Assembly: GCA_007026445.1 (NCBI GenBank)
Contig: VDMD01000011.1
Location: 310,001 to 374,000, forward strand
Direction of reading: 5' to 3'
From: Schizophyllum amplum
Lineage: Eukaryota > Basidiomycota > Agaricomycetes > Agaricales > Schizophyllaceae
Length of the DNA: 64,000 nt
Shown: one piece after another, positions 52,255 through 64,000 of the stretch
Numbering within the stretch: position 1 is the stretch's first letter
Layout: every line of letters begins with the position of its first letter
Made by a program: the position numbers and the translations under genes
The notes under the pieces: model-generated
What the model saw: only the letters and a program-made list of their open reading frames with translations
Told to the model about the DNA's origin: nothing
The model's database searches: none

Positions 52255-52652
52255 ATGGGGAGTGGTATCATTATGGGATCGAGTGTACCCCTTCATGCAT
52301 GTACTTTTATTTTATATCATATCATCGGCTACACAAGTCTGTTCCGAAATTTTGGTGCCCTTCGTTCGCGAGCGTTAGACTAAGTATCAAAGTAAGCCAC
52401 TCACATCCTGCAGGACATTGTTAGGGCATTTTACATATCGGGTAGATTATACTCTCCGCTACGAGCAGCTGGCCCAGAGCTGGCTTGATCAATTAGCGGC
52501 CGCCATCGTCGTAGCTATGTACCAGCGCGCTGGCTGCTCCGACCGGCGCTGCCCCCAGTATCATTATACTTACGCGCTTTGCAGCTCGGTCTATCGCCTG
52601 ACGCAAGCCACGCCCTCCACGGGCTGGCCAGTCTTCAGATATTCATACTGAG

Positions 52653-52745
52653 AACCCAAGAAGTGTGGTGTGAAGTAAATAAGTAAAGTCCAATGTTCAC
52701 AACTGTACGTCGCCGAACACTATAGCGGTGGGCGCGTGCGCCATT
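52653..52745. other. Outer flank of the right arm / KU80 3' end
   Basis: This is the short unique sequence between the end of the inverted repeat and the KU80 stop codon. No feature seen. Confidence 0.5.
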
Positions 52746-55700
52746 TCAAGCACTGATGAACTACCCGACTGTCAGCGACCGCGAGTGTGGATTGGTGTAA
52801 AGCTCGAGCTCACCTCAGTAGACTCGTCCTCCGATACGCCCGCCGACCCTCCATACTGGGCTGCCTCATCATCGCTAATCAGACTCAACCGCCGCCCCAC
52901 GGCCTTCACCTCGCCCCAGAACTCCGCATTCCCATGCTCCGCCTCAACGCATTCCTTCCTCAACTCCCTCAAAAACGCGTTCCACGCATCCACCTCGTCC
53001 TCCTGCAGACACGTGCGCCGTAAAGCGCGGATGCACGCGAGCAGCTCCTCCGTGCGGCGCGATGCGAACGGCTTCTGAACGAGCTCGCGGACGACGGCGG
53101 CAAGGTCCTCGACGGCTTTGGAGACGACGTCGCCGCGGGCGGTTTGGATCTTGAAGTCCTCGAGGGGGTAGGTGGTGCCGATGATGCGGTCGGGCGCCAG
53201 GCCGGGGTCGATGGGGGACGGGGAGCGTGTGGGGGTGGGTAAGGGCGGTTTGGCGGATTTGGAGGCTTTGGCAGGTTCGTCGATCAGCATCTCGCCGTCG
53301 GTGTCATCTTCGGTCTCGCTGGCGGCGGCGGAGCTGGGTGGTTTGGCGGGTTTGGCGGGTTGTTGGGGTTGGGATTGGGGTTGGACTTGGGAGTGTGATT
53401 GGGACTTGGATTGGGATTGGGAGGATTCGGCGGGAGGCATGGGGGGAAGCAGGAGCGGCTCGTCATCTTCGTCCTGCGCGTGAGCATGTGTAGTGGTCTT
53501 GGCCTTCGGGACGGCTTTGGGGACTGGAGCCAAGGTCAGCGATTTGGCAGGAAACGGACAGATAATGGAACATACCCTGCTTGACCTTCATCTCCCGCTT
53601 GATGGTCTCTAGAGCCTCGCGGGCGCGACGCAGGACACGGTTCGGCGGGTCGAAGTAGCGGACAATGTCGGGGTGAGGTGGGGGTACGGGATCCCTGTCA
53701 AGGTTGCGTACGACCGCGCCGTGGAACATGGCCTGCTTCGTGCGGTGAAGAGCGGGGTTGTACGCCTCTTGCGTACTGAACCATTCGGTGCGCTCGCTAG
53801 GACATGTGTCAGTGGTGTATTTCATTGCGGCCAAATAATCAGGAAGAGATAGAGGGGAGACTTACCCATTCTCGTCCTTTTCACCTGCATCCATCAGGTC
53901 CATCTTATCGACGAAGGCGTCCATCGCCTTGCACTGCTCTTCAGTGGGAATATACGGGTGCTCCTTGACCCTCTCGCCCTTCTTGCTGACCAGATTGTTG
54001 AGCGACGGGAACGTATACTTGCGCACATCATCCGCGAAGGGCATCTAGCGACAAACACACACTCATCAGCACCCATATCCTTCTTCCTTATGTACCCCCC
54101 ATGCAAGCACGAAAACAAACTCACCGGCGCCCACAACAAGCAGTCCACCTCTGCAAATTTGCACGGCGCGAGGACGCCCATCTTCGGGTCCGCGCCGTCT
54201 TTGGTGACCCAGCGCGCGATGGCGAAGACGGGTTCCTTCTTCTTTTTGTCTTTGTCGTCTGTGTCAGCGTCCGCCTTCGCGTGCTTGTCCTTCTTCTTTT
54301 CCATGGTCCGCATGGCGCGCGAGAGGGAGGACAGGGCGACCTGCTGCTGCGGCTGCGCGGGGTCGGCCCAGAGGTACTGGATCTCGCCCATGACGAGCTC
54401 GCGGCGGAACTGGGTGCAGATACTGGTTAGTTTCTCGTAATGCCGTGAGCGGGGATTGAAAGGGGGAATGAGACAGGCAATGGCAGGGAAGTGAGAGAGA
54501 GTGAGAGAGGGTCGAACATCATTCACCTTCTCCGCCTTGAAGAAAGCGCATATGTCTATGCCTTTCTTCGTGTTCAACTTTGGGAACTGGCCCTCCGGGC
54601 ATGGTGCGTAGGACGTGCCGTACTTGAACCCGCGCACCAGGTCCTCGCGCTCAACTTCGTCGAAGTACGTGTTCCGTATCTCGGCGTCTTCGATGTCGAG
54701 CGCCTCTTCCTCGTCGTCCGCGTCGTCGTCGTCTTCTTCCATGTTCTCATCCACATCCTCGCCCTTCGCGCGCTTTATCTTTCGGATTTCGGATGCGGGC
54801 TTGCGGACGTAGTATTTGGTGCGGGTGGCGACGGGCACGTAGACCGTGCCGCGCTGCTTCTTGCCGTCGATGAGCACGGTCTCGGTGTCGTCGTCCATGT
54901 CAATGTCGCCGTCGTCGTCTTCTGATGGGGGGCTGGGCTTCTTTGGTTTCACTGCACCTGGGATGTTATTTTTCTTCGCTATCGCCCCCTTCGCTGTCGC
55001 CCCCTTCGCCCGCGACGCTTTCGCCAGCTCCTCGTCCGTGTCGTCCTCCGTCTCCGAGCCATCCTCCGTCTCCGACCCACCCCCTTCCTCATCCTCCTCG
55101 TCACTGCTATCCCCTCCACCTTTTCCCCTCGGCGCGAACTTCTTCCAGCTCTTCGGCCTATTGATCGCCGTGCATTTGCTCATCTTCACCATGATCTCCA
55201 TCGCCAATTCTGGCCGCTTGTCTACGTCGCCGAGGCGCAGAATGGTGCCCATGAGGGTGGACTTGGTTTCTTTGATGTCGGGGGCGGCGGTTTCCTCGAG
55301 GGCTTCCTCGCAGGTGCCGACGACGCCGGATTCTAGGGTGGAGCAGTATTGGTGCCAGAATTCTTCGTTGGTGCGCTGGAGGTGTGGGGTTAGTTAGGAT
55401 AGCAATAAGGGAGATGCAGGGCGGCGTAAGAAATAGAAGGGGAAAGCGCAACCCACCTTGACGTGGCTCTTGTTTTCCTCGTGTACGCCGTATTCCTCGG
55501 AGTCGAAGTCGATGCCGCTGTGGGAGGTTAGGGGGTTGGTTGAGTGACAGGGTGAAATGGTGTGCAGACGTACACGACGGCCAGCCGCACAGCCCACTCG
55601 TTCATCTTCTGAACAGTCATTTCCCAGTCTTCGAGTTCCATTGGAGATTCGGCGTCGGTGACCATGGTGATCTTGCGCGTCCAGGTTTTCTTGGACTTGA

Positions 55701-56316
55701 GGAACTCATCCTGTAGTTGGATGGCGACGATGAGGGCGTCCATGGCTGGTTTTATGTAGGTTTGGCGCAGCTCAGATGTGCAAGTGGAGAAGCTTACGAT
55801 CTCCAGTGCTGTCCTTTGACGGCCGTAGCTCGTCCAACTTGGCTATGGTAGACGAGTTGGGTTGTTCGATTGGGAGGTACTCGCTAACGTTCTCGTACCC
55901 GCCTTCCCGTTTGTTGACGACATTGTTGGTCTCTGTAGCGAGTTGAGTGGCAGTCAATCCAGGCGTCATGAACCTGCACACCTTCGCAGCCAAAGATGAG
56001 CACGCCACATTTGTCTGTCTTCCGCCCATTGTAAATCTGCCACAAAGGTCAATATGGATAGTGACACAAGAAGTCGTGCATTCATACCATCTCCTGTATC
56101 TTGAGCTTTACAAATTGAAGCCCCCATTCTAGATTCGTGATATCTCTGTAGTACGGTTCGTCGTTCGGATTCTGCCCTGGAAGTTCGATTTTCCTTCGCG
56201 TCCCCATTGACTTGGAGACGTCGATGAGGAACATCGTGACTGTGTACTGTATACCGTTCAGCACCTGCTACAAGTAAGAGTAGCATTAGACTCACCCCCG
56301 CGCGTTCTGCAGGCAT
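52746..56316 (-). CDS. KU80: Ku80 DNA-end-binding subunit
   Basis: With Ku70 it binds broken DNA ends for non-homologous end joining and helps maintain telomeres. Twelve exons: 56316-56296, 56246-56088, 56036-55982, 55932-55798, 55745-55574, 55517-55457, 55375-54527, 54409-54125, 54044-53866, 53796-53576, 53523-52814 and 52760-52746, totalling 954 codons. The vWA domain opens AGYTVTMFLIDVSKSMG; then LEWGLQFVKLKIQEM, NGRKTDKCGVLIFGCE, DALIVAIQLQDEF, KITMVTDAESPM and VVGIDFDSEEYG. The beta-barrel core has EDLVRGFKYGTSYAP, ELVMGEIQYLWADP and FAIARWVTKDG. The C-terminal helical domain (VEDLAAVVRELVQKPF, LLACIRALRRTC) ends in a 15-base last exon. The protein is longer than human (732 aa) or yeast Ku80 (629 aa) owing to an acidic/Lys-rich insert after the vWA domain and a Gln/Ser/Pro-rich linker near 53300-53450. 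It is divergent from the SNF2 gene. Confidence 0.93.
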
Positions 56317-56537
56317 GGTGGTGGTTCAGGTCAAGACGCGTAAAGCGGCTCCGACGTCAGGAGCGCGTTGTTTGACTCATGTGATCGCGAGACACGTGGG
56401 CATCGCTGCGGTGAAGCGTGAGTCACATTGTGACCGATTTCCCACGTTCCTCTTGCCTTCGTGACCTTTGTTGGGCGCGCGCGCCGAAATCCCAGGCATT
56501 AGATCAGGCGCCGGCGTCGGATTCACCGTCGACGAGC
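56317..56537. promoter_or_regulatory. Bidirectional promoter, KU80 / SNF2-type gene
   Basis: 221 bp between the two start codons. No TATA box was recognised. Near 56390-56420, gagacacgtgggc contains a perfect CACGTG. Confidence 0.5.
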
Positions 56538-59500
56538 ATGTCGACCCCCATGATGCCCGCAAATATGGGCGCAGGAATGCAGGGCGCCCCCACACCTAGG
56601 GCCCCCGATATGCAGCAATTGCTAAGCGTAAGTGGGAGAGTAGCAGGGGGAGCAGGGCGCTAACCGCTGTGTGTATGCAGAGAATTGCGTTACTTCGACA
56701 GAACCCAGCGGAGGCGAAGCACCCTGGAGAGCTCGAGAGACTTGTGAAGTATGCGCAGCACATCGGTACGTGGCCACGCTGTTGAGCGTCTGCCGAGCAC
56801 TTATGCTTCACAGGCCAGCGCGCTTCAGCAGGCATGGCCAATGGCCACGCGTTTGCGAACGGTGCATCGCACTCAGGCGCGCCCGATGCAATGCAACAAG
56901 CCGCCATGCGCGCAACTACGCCGCTGGCGTTCAACGACGACCAGGTCAATGTTCTCAAAGCCCAGATGCAGGCATTCAAGTACCTCGCACGCGGCGTCCC
57001 CGTCCCAGAAAACGTACAACTTGCTATGAAGCTGCCGAACAACACCCTTCGGGACTTGCAGAGTCTTATGACTGGGCAGGACCTCAACACCCGAGTAGTG
57101 GACAGTGCCGTCAAAGTGGCAAAGGGAGAGACCATCGCCCCCGAGGACGCTACCAAGTCCGAAGAAACGGACATCAACTCTGCCGACTTGCCCAAAGGCC
57201 CATTCCTCGAGGACGACGTCACGTCGGGCATCTACCCCTACAACTCCTACCGCCATCCTTTCTCGCACCTCAGGCGCCAGACGGACGCGGATCCCACCAT
57301 GTTTGAAAGCCGGCTGCAGCGCCTCCTTGTTCCCACTGTGATGCCCACAGGTCTGGACGCACACCAGATCATTGCGGAGCGCGATGCCTATGTGGACGCA
57401 CGGATGGCCCAGAGAATACGAGAACTTGAGGATATCCCATCCACGATCGGGGACGGTGGCCTGGAGGACAACATGGACATCGACTCGAAGGAGAACACGA
57501 AAGATGAACCTTCCGACAAGGACTTCCGCTCGCTTGTACACCCCGCTCCTGACGCACATGGCAAACTTCGCGCCCTCATCGAGCTCAAGTCACTGAAGCT
57601 CATCGACAAGCAGCGCAACCTCCGCGCCCTTGTCGCTGAGCGTCTCATCCACGGTGCCATGCTCCCTATCACCCGTACCGACTTCCGGCGCACGCGCAAG
57701 CCCACTGTCCGCGACGCGCGCAAGACCGAAAAGCTCGAGCGCGACCAACGTGTCGAACGCGAACGGCGCGCGAAGCACAAGCACGTCGCTCAGCTCAACG
57801 TTATATGTGCGCACGGGACAGAGGTCCGCGCCGCCAACGTCGCCGTCCGCGACCGCATCGGGCGCCTCGCCAAGTCGGTGCTGCACTTCCATACTCAGAC
57901 GGAGAAAGAGGAGCAGAAGCGCATCGAGCGTATTTCGAAGGAGCGTCTCAAGGCGCTCAAGGCCGATGATGAGGAGGCGTACATGAAGCTCATCGACACG
58001 GCGAAGGATACGCGTATCACACATCTGTTGCGGCAGACAGACTCGTACTTGGACTCGCTCGCGCAGGCTGTTATGGCTCAGCAGAGCGAGGGACATGGCA
58101 CGGGCTGGCAGCCGCCCGCCATAACGGAGGCTACCAACGAAGCGACGTTCGGTGCCCAGGTCGACCCGTACGAGAGCACCGAGGACAAGTCGAAGGTCGA
58201 CTATTACTCGATCGCGCATCGCATATCGGAGAAGGTCACACGCCAGCCGTCCCTTCTGGTCGGCGGCGTTCTCAAGGAGTACCAAATCAAGGGTTTGCAG
58301 TGGATGGTCAGCCTGTACAACAACCGCTTGAACGGTATCTTGGCAGACGAGATGGTGCGTGAGCGTGTTCATTCCCCGAGAGTATCGCTCAGGTTGCGTG
58401 CATCATAGGGTCTCGGCAAGACCATCCAGACCATATCCCTCATCACCTTCCTTATCGAGGTCAAGAGGCAACGCGGTCCTTACCTCGTTATCGTTCCTCT
58501 GTCTACATTGACGAATTGGTCTGGCGAATTTGCCAAGTGGGCTCCGGCGGTCAAGGTCATCTCGTACAAGGGCAACCCTGCGCAGCGTCGCTCGCTCCAG
58601 GGCGAATTGCGCTCAGGGCAGTTCCAGGTCTTGCTCACCACGTACGAATACATCATCAAGGATCGTCCTCACTTGAGCAAGATGCGCTGGGTGCATATGA
58701 TCATCGGTACGTCTGACCACGACATTTATCAGATCAGCAACCTAACGGATGTGCATAGATGAGGGTCACCGCATGAAGAACACGCAGAGCAAGCTGTCGC
58801 AGACGCTCACGCAGTACTATCGCTCCAACTACCGCCTCATCCTCACGGGTACACCGCTCCAGAACAACCTCCCCGAACTCTGGTCGCTCCTCAACTTCGT
58901 CCTCCCCAAGGTCTTCAACTCCGTCAAGTCGTTCGACGAGTGGTTCAACACGCCGTTCGCGAACGCGGGGACGGGCGACAAGATCGAGCTGAACGAAGAA
59001 GAGGCGCTGCTCATCATTCGTCGCTTGCATAAGGTGCTGCGGCCGTTCTTGCTGCGCCGCTTGAAGAAGGACGTGGAGAGCGAGCTGCCGGACAAACAGG
59101 AGAAGGTGATCAAGGTCCGGATGAGCGCGCTGCAGAGCCAGCTGTACAAGCAGATGAAGAAGTACAAGATGATTGCGAATGGGAAGGGGAAGGGGTGAGT
59201 GGCGTCGCTTGGCGAGGTGATGGGGCATGGGTAACCTGACATATCAGTAGGCAAAATACTGCGGGCGTCAAAGGTCTGAGCAACGAGCTCATGCAGTTGC
59301 GCAAGATCTGCCAGCACCCGTACCTGTTCGACGAGGTGGAGGATGCGGTCAACACGACGCAGCTCATCGACGAGAAGCTTATTCGCTCGTCGGGCAAGGT
59401 GGAGTTGCTTAGCAGGATCCTTCCCAAGCTGTTTGCCACGGACCATCGAGTGAGTTTTCATGCTAGTGTTGCGGCGAGCAATGACGACTGACCATATGTC

Positions 59501-61310
59501 AGGTCCTCATCTTCTTCCAAATGACGAAAGTCATGGATATCATGGAGGACTTCCTCAAGATGATGGGCTGGAAATACTTGCGGCTGGATGGTGGCACGAA
59601 GACGGACGAGCGTGCTTCTTACGTACAGCTCTTCAACGAGAAGAACTCCGATATTCGCGTCTTCATCTTGTCCACGAGAGCCGGTGGTCTTGGTCTCAAC
59701 CTGCAAACCGCCGACACGGTCATCATGTGCGTGGTACTCACAGCTCACAACTTATGACACGACTAACGTCGATTCGTAGCTTCGACTCCGATTGGAACCC
59801 TCACGCGGATCTGCAAGCCCAGGATCGCGCGCATCGTATCGGGCAGACGAAGGCGGTCTTGATTCTGCGGTTCATCACCGAGAAGAGTGTCGAGGAGGCG
59901 ATGTATCAGCGTGCGCGGTACAAGCTCGATATCGATGGCAAGGTCATCCAAGCTGGTCGCTTCGACAACAAGTCCAGCCAGGAGGAGCAGGAGGAGTTCT
60001 TGGTATTTATTGCTCTCAATCATTCTAGCCGTTCGCTAACAGCGGGATAGCGCGCCATCCTCGAGGCCGACCAGGAGGAGGAGAGCGAAGAGTCGGGCGA
60101 CATGAACGATGAGGAGCTCAACATGGTGCTAGCTCGTGATGACAACGAGCGTGTTGTCTTCCAGCAGATGGACATCGAGCGCGAGCGTGAAGCCGAGGAG
60201 GTGTGGCGTGCCAACGGCAATAGGGGCAAGCCGCCTCCGCCCCTCATGCAGCTTGAGGAACTGCCGGAGTGTTATCAGCTCGAGGAGCCGTTCTTACCTG
60301 CGGAAGTTGAGGAGATGGTCGAAGGCCGGGGTTCACGCAAGCGCAACGTGGTTAGCTATAACGACGGCCTGTCCGATGATGCCTGGGCGATCGTGAGTCG
60401 TGTGTATACGCTGATTCGTTCCAGTCATCTGACACGTCTTGCAGGCCCTGGAAGAAGGCGAGGATATTGATGAGCTAGCGGAACGGAGTCGAAGGAAGCG
60501 TACTGTGGACAAGCTTCGCGATGATTCTCTGCGCGGGACGCCTACCTCGGACTCGGAAGGTCGCGGTCGCAAGGCTCGCAAGGGCAAGGGTCGCATGGCT
60601 GCTCCCGACTTCGACATGGGCGAGGTCGGTTCCAAGCGGAAGCGGGGGGCGGGCAAGTCGGTGTCTGTCACGCCGTCCGTCAACGGCGACGACGACGACG
60701 ATGTCCGGGATTCTAAGCGTCGCAAGACGAAGGTGCCTGATGTCACCCCTGCTGTTCGCGAGCGCATGAAGAAGGCTTTCAATGAGTGCTACCGCGCTGT
60801 CTGTGCGGTCGAGGACGAGACGGGCCGCAAGCGCTGCGAACTTTTCAAGGAAGTTCCTAGCAAACGGGTGCGTTCAGCTTTCATACCATCAGTTACGTGC
60901 GACAATTAACTCACGCTACCCAGGACTACCCCGACTACTACCACATCATCAAGCAGCCGATCGCGCTGTCCGTGCTGCGCAAGCGCGGGCAGAGCACCTA
61001 CTACAAGGACGTCGCGGCATACCGAACGGACTGGAAGCTCATGTTCAACAACGCGTACACGTACAACCAGGAGAACTCGTGGGTGTGGCTGGACGCGAAG
61101 GAGATGGAGAAGGTGTTCGACGCGACGTACGACCGCGTCGTCGCGGGGTCGGGCCTGCCGGGCGCGGGGCCGGGCGCGGAAGGCGGGAGCGCGTACGACT
61201 CGGCGCTGACGCCGATGGACGAGGATGATCGTCCGCCGCCGCCGAGGAGGACGAACTCGCGGAAGCAGCAGGTGATTAGCGATGATGAGTATGGGTCGGA
61301 CGAGGAGTAG
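56538..61310 (+). CDS. SNF2: SNF2/STH1-type chromatin-remodelling ATPase with bromodomain
   Basis: Catalytic subunit of a SWI/SNF- or RSC-type nucleosome remodeller. Eleven exons: 56538-56627, 56681-56765, 56814-58354, 58409-58706, 58759-59194, 59248-59449, 59503-59726, 59780-60002, 60051-60392, 60445-60867 and 60924-61310, totalling 1,417 codons. Domain order: QLQ-like [19 protein letters not shown]; an HSA-type Arg/Lys-rich helix ([19 protein letters not shown]); ATPase motif I DEMGLGKT split by an intron; DEGH box; [11 protein letters not shown]; motif [13 protein letters not shown]; motif [11 protein letters not shown]; a SnAC-like region after it; then a C-terminal bromodomain ([30 protein letters not shown]). 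The tail ends in acidic residues. QLQ, HSA and bromodomain together identify the SNF2/STH1 class and exclude ISWI, CHD and INO80. Whether it is the SWI/SNF or RSC paralogue is not resolved. Confidence 0.95.
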
Positions 61311-61800
61311 GTTCCTTGAGTTGCTTTCTTTGCGTGTATTGTGTATATCCTTTTGTCTAGAATTGCCTTGCCTTTTCGGACGCTGTATCATGTTAATTGT
61401 TTATCCATCTCAGCAAAGACAGATGACACAAGAGTTCACATATGTCAATAAAGGTAAACAATGCTGCCACAGATTATTTTTCACCGTTGTATCAAGGCCA
61501 GTGCTTCCGGAGACTCATGCAGCGAGAACAACAATCAAATGAATACACTAACATTCAGACTACTATGGCTAATTATAAGGTGAAGGTCATAGTGAAGGAC
61601 AGATGCATATAGGCCGGGAAATCCACTAGAGAAAAGTCCACATAAGTAAGCAATAGTAGTAACTAGATATCAGAGTCCATGGACCTCATCGGCGCAGCAT
61701 TCTCTCAGCTACCTCCTCGTCAGCACCCGAACCAACACAACGCCTCGGACCAATCCAGCACCTCAAACTAACTCCGGCGCCTCAAACTAATCCCATCCCT
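61311..61800. other. Convergent intergenic region
   Basis: This lies between the 3' ends of the SNF2-type gene and the right-edge gene. It is AT-rich at 61370-61680, typical of facing 3' ends. No gene seen. Confidence 0.55.
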
Positions 61801-64000
61801 TCAAACCAACCCCAGCACCACACTCGCCCTTAGCGTGCGCGCCGCACCCTCGCCCACAACATTCAAATCCCTGCTCTTCCAACCCCAACTCTGACTAATC
61901 TTAAACACATCCGGCGCGCTCGAAAACCGCACCTGCCCCGCGCCCCCAAGCTCCCCGTGCGCCTTATTGACCTTACCGACCTTGCCCACATCCCCGCCCT
62001 TCGCTGCCTCCCCGTTCTTCGCTGCGTCTCCGTCCTCCCCGCGCGTATCGCCACTAACATGGCACGTCACGCCAAAATACGCTAGCACCGCCGCGCGCGG
62101 GTCCCGGTACGCCTGGTGCGCCGCAGCCTGCGGCGGCGCGGTGTACGGGCCCGCGGGGGGCGCCGGACGCTCGGGCTCGTCCGCCCCGCGCGGCTCGTAA
62201 TGCGCGAGCACGCCGCGCTCGGGCATGCTCGGCGACGACGGGAGGCTCGAGCTGAGGGGCTGCGCGGGGGCGCTGGCGGCGGCGGCGGCGTTGCGGCTGG
62301 GCGTCACGCTGCGCGAGAGCATGGGCATGAACGAGCGGGTGGGGCTCCCGTAGGTGGTGGCGCCCGCGGAGAGGTTGCGGGTGTGGCGCGCGTGGGCGCT
62401 GGAGGGGCGGGGTGGGGAGCTTGCCTCGGCGGGCGGCGGTGGTAGGGGCGGTGGTGCCGGTGAGGGCTTGGGGACGGCGAAGGTGAGGGATTGGGCGTGT
62501 CGGAGGGGGCGGGGTGCGCTGGCGCCTGGGGCGGGATCGACGCTGCTCTGCCGGTGGACATAGATCCCAAGTTGTGTCGCGCCGTGCGCCGGCTTTCGTT
62601 TCGTGACCGCGCTCGTGCTCGTGTTGTTGACCTGTGGCCGATCAGGACATGTGTAGCATAAAAAGCAAATATACGCACCTGGACGTATATATTGAACAAA
62701 CTGCCCGCGTACCAGATCGTGCGCGAGTACAGACGGGTCTTCTCCGATAGGAGGTGCACGTCATAGAACTCAACACTGAAGCGCATTGGCGGATATGGAG
62801 TGTACTTCGGCGCACCAGGCGGTATCTGCTCTGCAGCGCGGCCCTTGCCCTTCGCGTCGCGGCACGAGTCTATGGGACTCTCGGGGTCGACGAGGCCGAA
62901 GAAGCGCTTCATGCCGTGGTCCGTTGATGGCATGTGCGAAGCGCAGACGGTGAAGAGGTCCTCCATCGAAATCGTCTGCGCGCTCTTGCCGTCGAGGCCG
63001 AGGTTGATGTCGCCGACGCGGAAGCTCGAGTCGCCGGTCACCTTCCAGTAGCGGTTACCTGCTGCGCGGGTGGTGTCGGGCTCATGCGTGTTCTGCGTCC
63101 ATACGCGGAGCTCCTTTGTGTTTGGTTCCGTGGGAGAGGTGATCATGTTCCGGAGGATACCTTGGCTCCAGTACGCTTGCTGCAGAACGTGCAAGGGCAC
63201 GTATGGCTTGCCGGTGATCGGCGAAACAAGATTAGAAATTTCGACCAGGTCCTGCATGGGCTAGTACAGTGTCAGTAGATGTATACACGGCGATGATTTC
63301 TCGCACCATATTGGCATAGTAAATGCCCTTCTCGAACAACAGGGCCCACTCCTCCTCCTCTTCCTCGCCATGAGACTGCAGGAGACTGCGTCGGAACTCG
63401 ACGACGTCCTTGGCGAAATGGAATCTGCGCGTCTCGTCCTTGATGAAGAACGTGTCGGACGAGATGAGCGCGCGTAACCAAGAGGGCGACAGGCGACTCC
63501 ATATGTGCAGAGGTCGGTCGGGATGGACCCCAGGGACGGGCGGAGTGTGATCGAGCTCTGGCGCATGCCCGGATGGTGCAGACTTGGCTCGTTCGCGCTT
63601 GCGTGCCATGAGAAAACCGGCATCGTGCTCGAGCGCGAACACGTCCACGCCCCACCGCGCCAGCCACGCCGCACACGCCTCCCCAATCTTGTCGGATATC
63701 GCGCCGTATGTGTGTCTTTCGCCTCCCCCTGCATCTGTCCCGGCCGTATAGCTGTCCAGTGAAGTGGTGGAAGTGACGGACGGCGCGGTAGACGTGTCGA
63801 ACTTTGTGCTCGAGAGCCGGTCGTCCTCATCCTCGTACTCCTCTGCGACGCTCTCTAAACCTACTGCAGGGGGGCCGCTGCCTGCGCGAATGGGGAGGCC
63901 GAGGGCGAAATCAAGATACTGGATGACGGTGTATGGGCCGACGGAGCTGAGGATGGCGGCAAGCGCCCGGGAAGCGATATGTGGGATGGACAGATAGAGC
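61801..64000 (-). CDS. Right-edge gene, 3' part; BTB/POZ-like family (uncertain)
   Basis: The gene continues beyond the window, so the start is missing. Three exons are seen: 64000-63307 (open from the edge), 63260-62679 and 62631-61801. Exon lengths and phases agree: introns of 46 and 47 nt fall between codons. Recognisable pieces are IASRALAAILSSVGPYTVIQYLDFALG, GEACAAWLARWGVDVFALE, LRALISSDTFFIKDETRRFHFAKDVVEFRR, and in exon 2 MEDLFTVCASHMPSTDHG and MRFSVEFYDVHLLSEKTRLYSRTIWYAGSLFNIYVQ. This resembles fungal BTB-associated proteins of the germ-cell-less type, with a C-terminal beta-rich domain, but the BTB part itself would lie outside the window. The last exon is low-complexity Ser/Pro/Ala-rich. 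Function is unknown. Confidence 0.6.

Larger units (their letters stand above)
48313..52652. repeat. Right arm of a ~4.3-kb inverted repeat
   Basis: Inverted counterpart of 36000-40276. Shared landmarks in order: gcgcaatatatg, the upstream gtactcgtcctgacga, atggtcgcacagcctctatggcctctatg (in revcomp), the whole five-exon FunK1 gene, and the 3' flank through cccccagtatcat to catactgag. About 110 bp near 48360-48450 are present only in this arm. Exon lengths in the contained gene are identical to the left copy. Confidence 0.92.

Noticed and set aside
36000..52652. Terminal-inverted-repeat DNA transposon
   Set aside because: Arms are 4 kb and contain host-type kinase genes. No transposase or target-site duplication was seen; the outer flanks after catactgag differ (gtacgc versus aaccca).

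Overview
The window reads as nuclear DNA of an Agaricomycete (mushroom-forming basidiomycete), probably a wood-decay polypore-like species. The evidence is GC-rich coding DNA, genes broken by many short introns (mostly 46-60 nt, GTRNGY...YAG), a GH7 cellobiohydrolase, and two copies of the fungal-specific FunK1 kinase family that is expanded in this class. A GH7 enzyme points to a white-rot or litter lifestyle rather than brown rot. This is inferred from gene content; no ribosomal or mitochondrial marker is present.

Layout. 0-3.5 kb: an unassigned hydrophobic ORF, then QTRT2 (queuine tRNA-ribosyltransferase accessory subunit, minus). 3.5-7.7 kb: a large low-complexity Ser/Arg/Pro-rich protein of unknown role (minus), divergent from ALG12 (plus). 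10.5-16 kb: a C2H2 zinc-finger regulator, an MFAP1-type spliceosomal protein with zinc knuckle and RS tail, and an F-box-like protein, all minus. 16-19.2 kb: a coiled-coil gene invaded by several minisatellites. 19.4-23.6 kb: UMP1 (minus) and a RanBPM/Gid1-type CTLH E3 scaffold (plus), with an inverted, decayed copy of the Gid1 5' coding region between them. 24.8-29.7 kb: an HMG-box regulator, RRP46 (minus) and a GT15 mannosyltransferase. 29.9-35.9 kb: a RhoGAP-like protein (minus), the GH7 cellobiohydrolase (plus) and an APH-fold kinase (minus).

36.0-52.65 kb is the most striking part: a large imperfect inverted repeat. Two ~4.3 kb arms (36000-40276 and 48313-52652) each carry one intact 956-codon FunK1 kinase gene with identical exon lengths, in opposite orientation. 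The ~8 kb spacer holds an NT-C2 protein, a soluble class-1A-like dihydroorotate dehydrogenase and an MFS sugar transporter. Divergence between the arms is patchy, which suggests gene conversion.

52.7-64 kb: KU80 (minus) is divergent from a SNF2/STH1-type remodeller with bromodomain (plus), followed by the 3' part of a gene that runs off the window (minus).

Most genes are housekeeping: tRNA modification, N-glycan assembly and extension, splicing, proteasome assembly, CTLH ubiquitin ligase, exosome, DNA repair and chromatin. I see no operon-like pathway cluster. Exon models were built by hand from splice signals, reading phase and family motifs. For nearly all complete genes the exon lengths sum to a multiple of three. 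Very small coding exons (3, 6, 9, 12, 15 and 21 nt) recur and would be missed by simple ORF calling.
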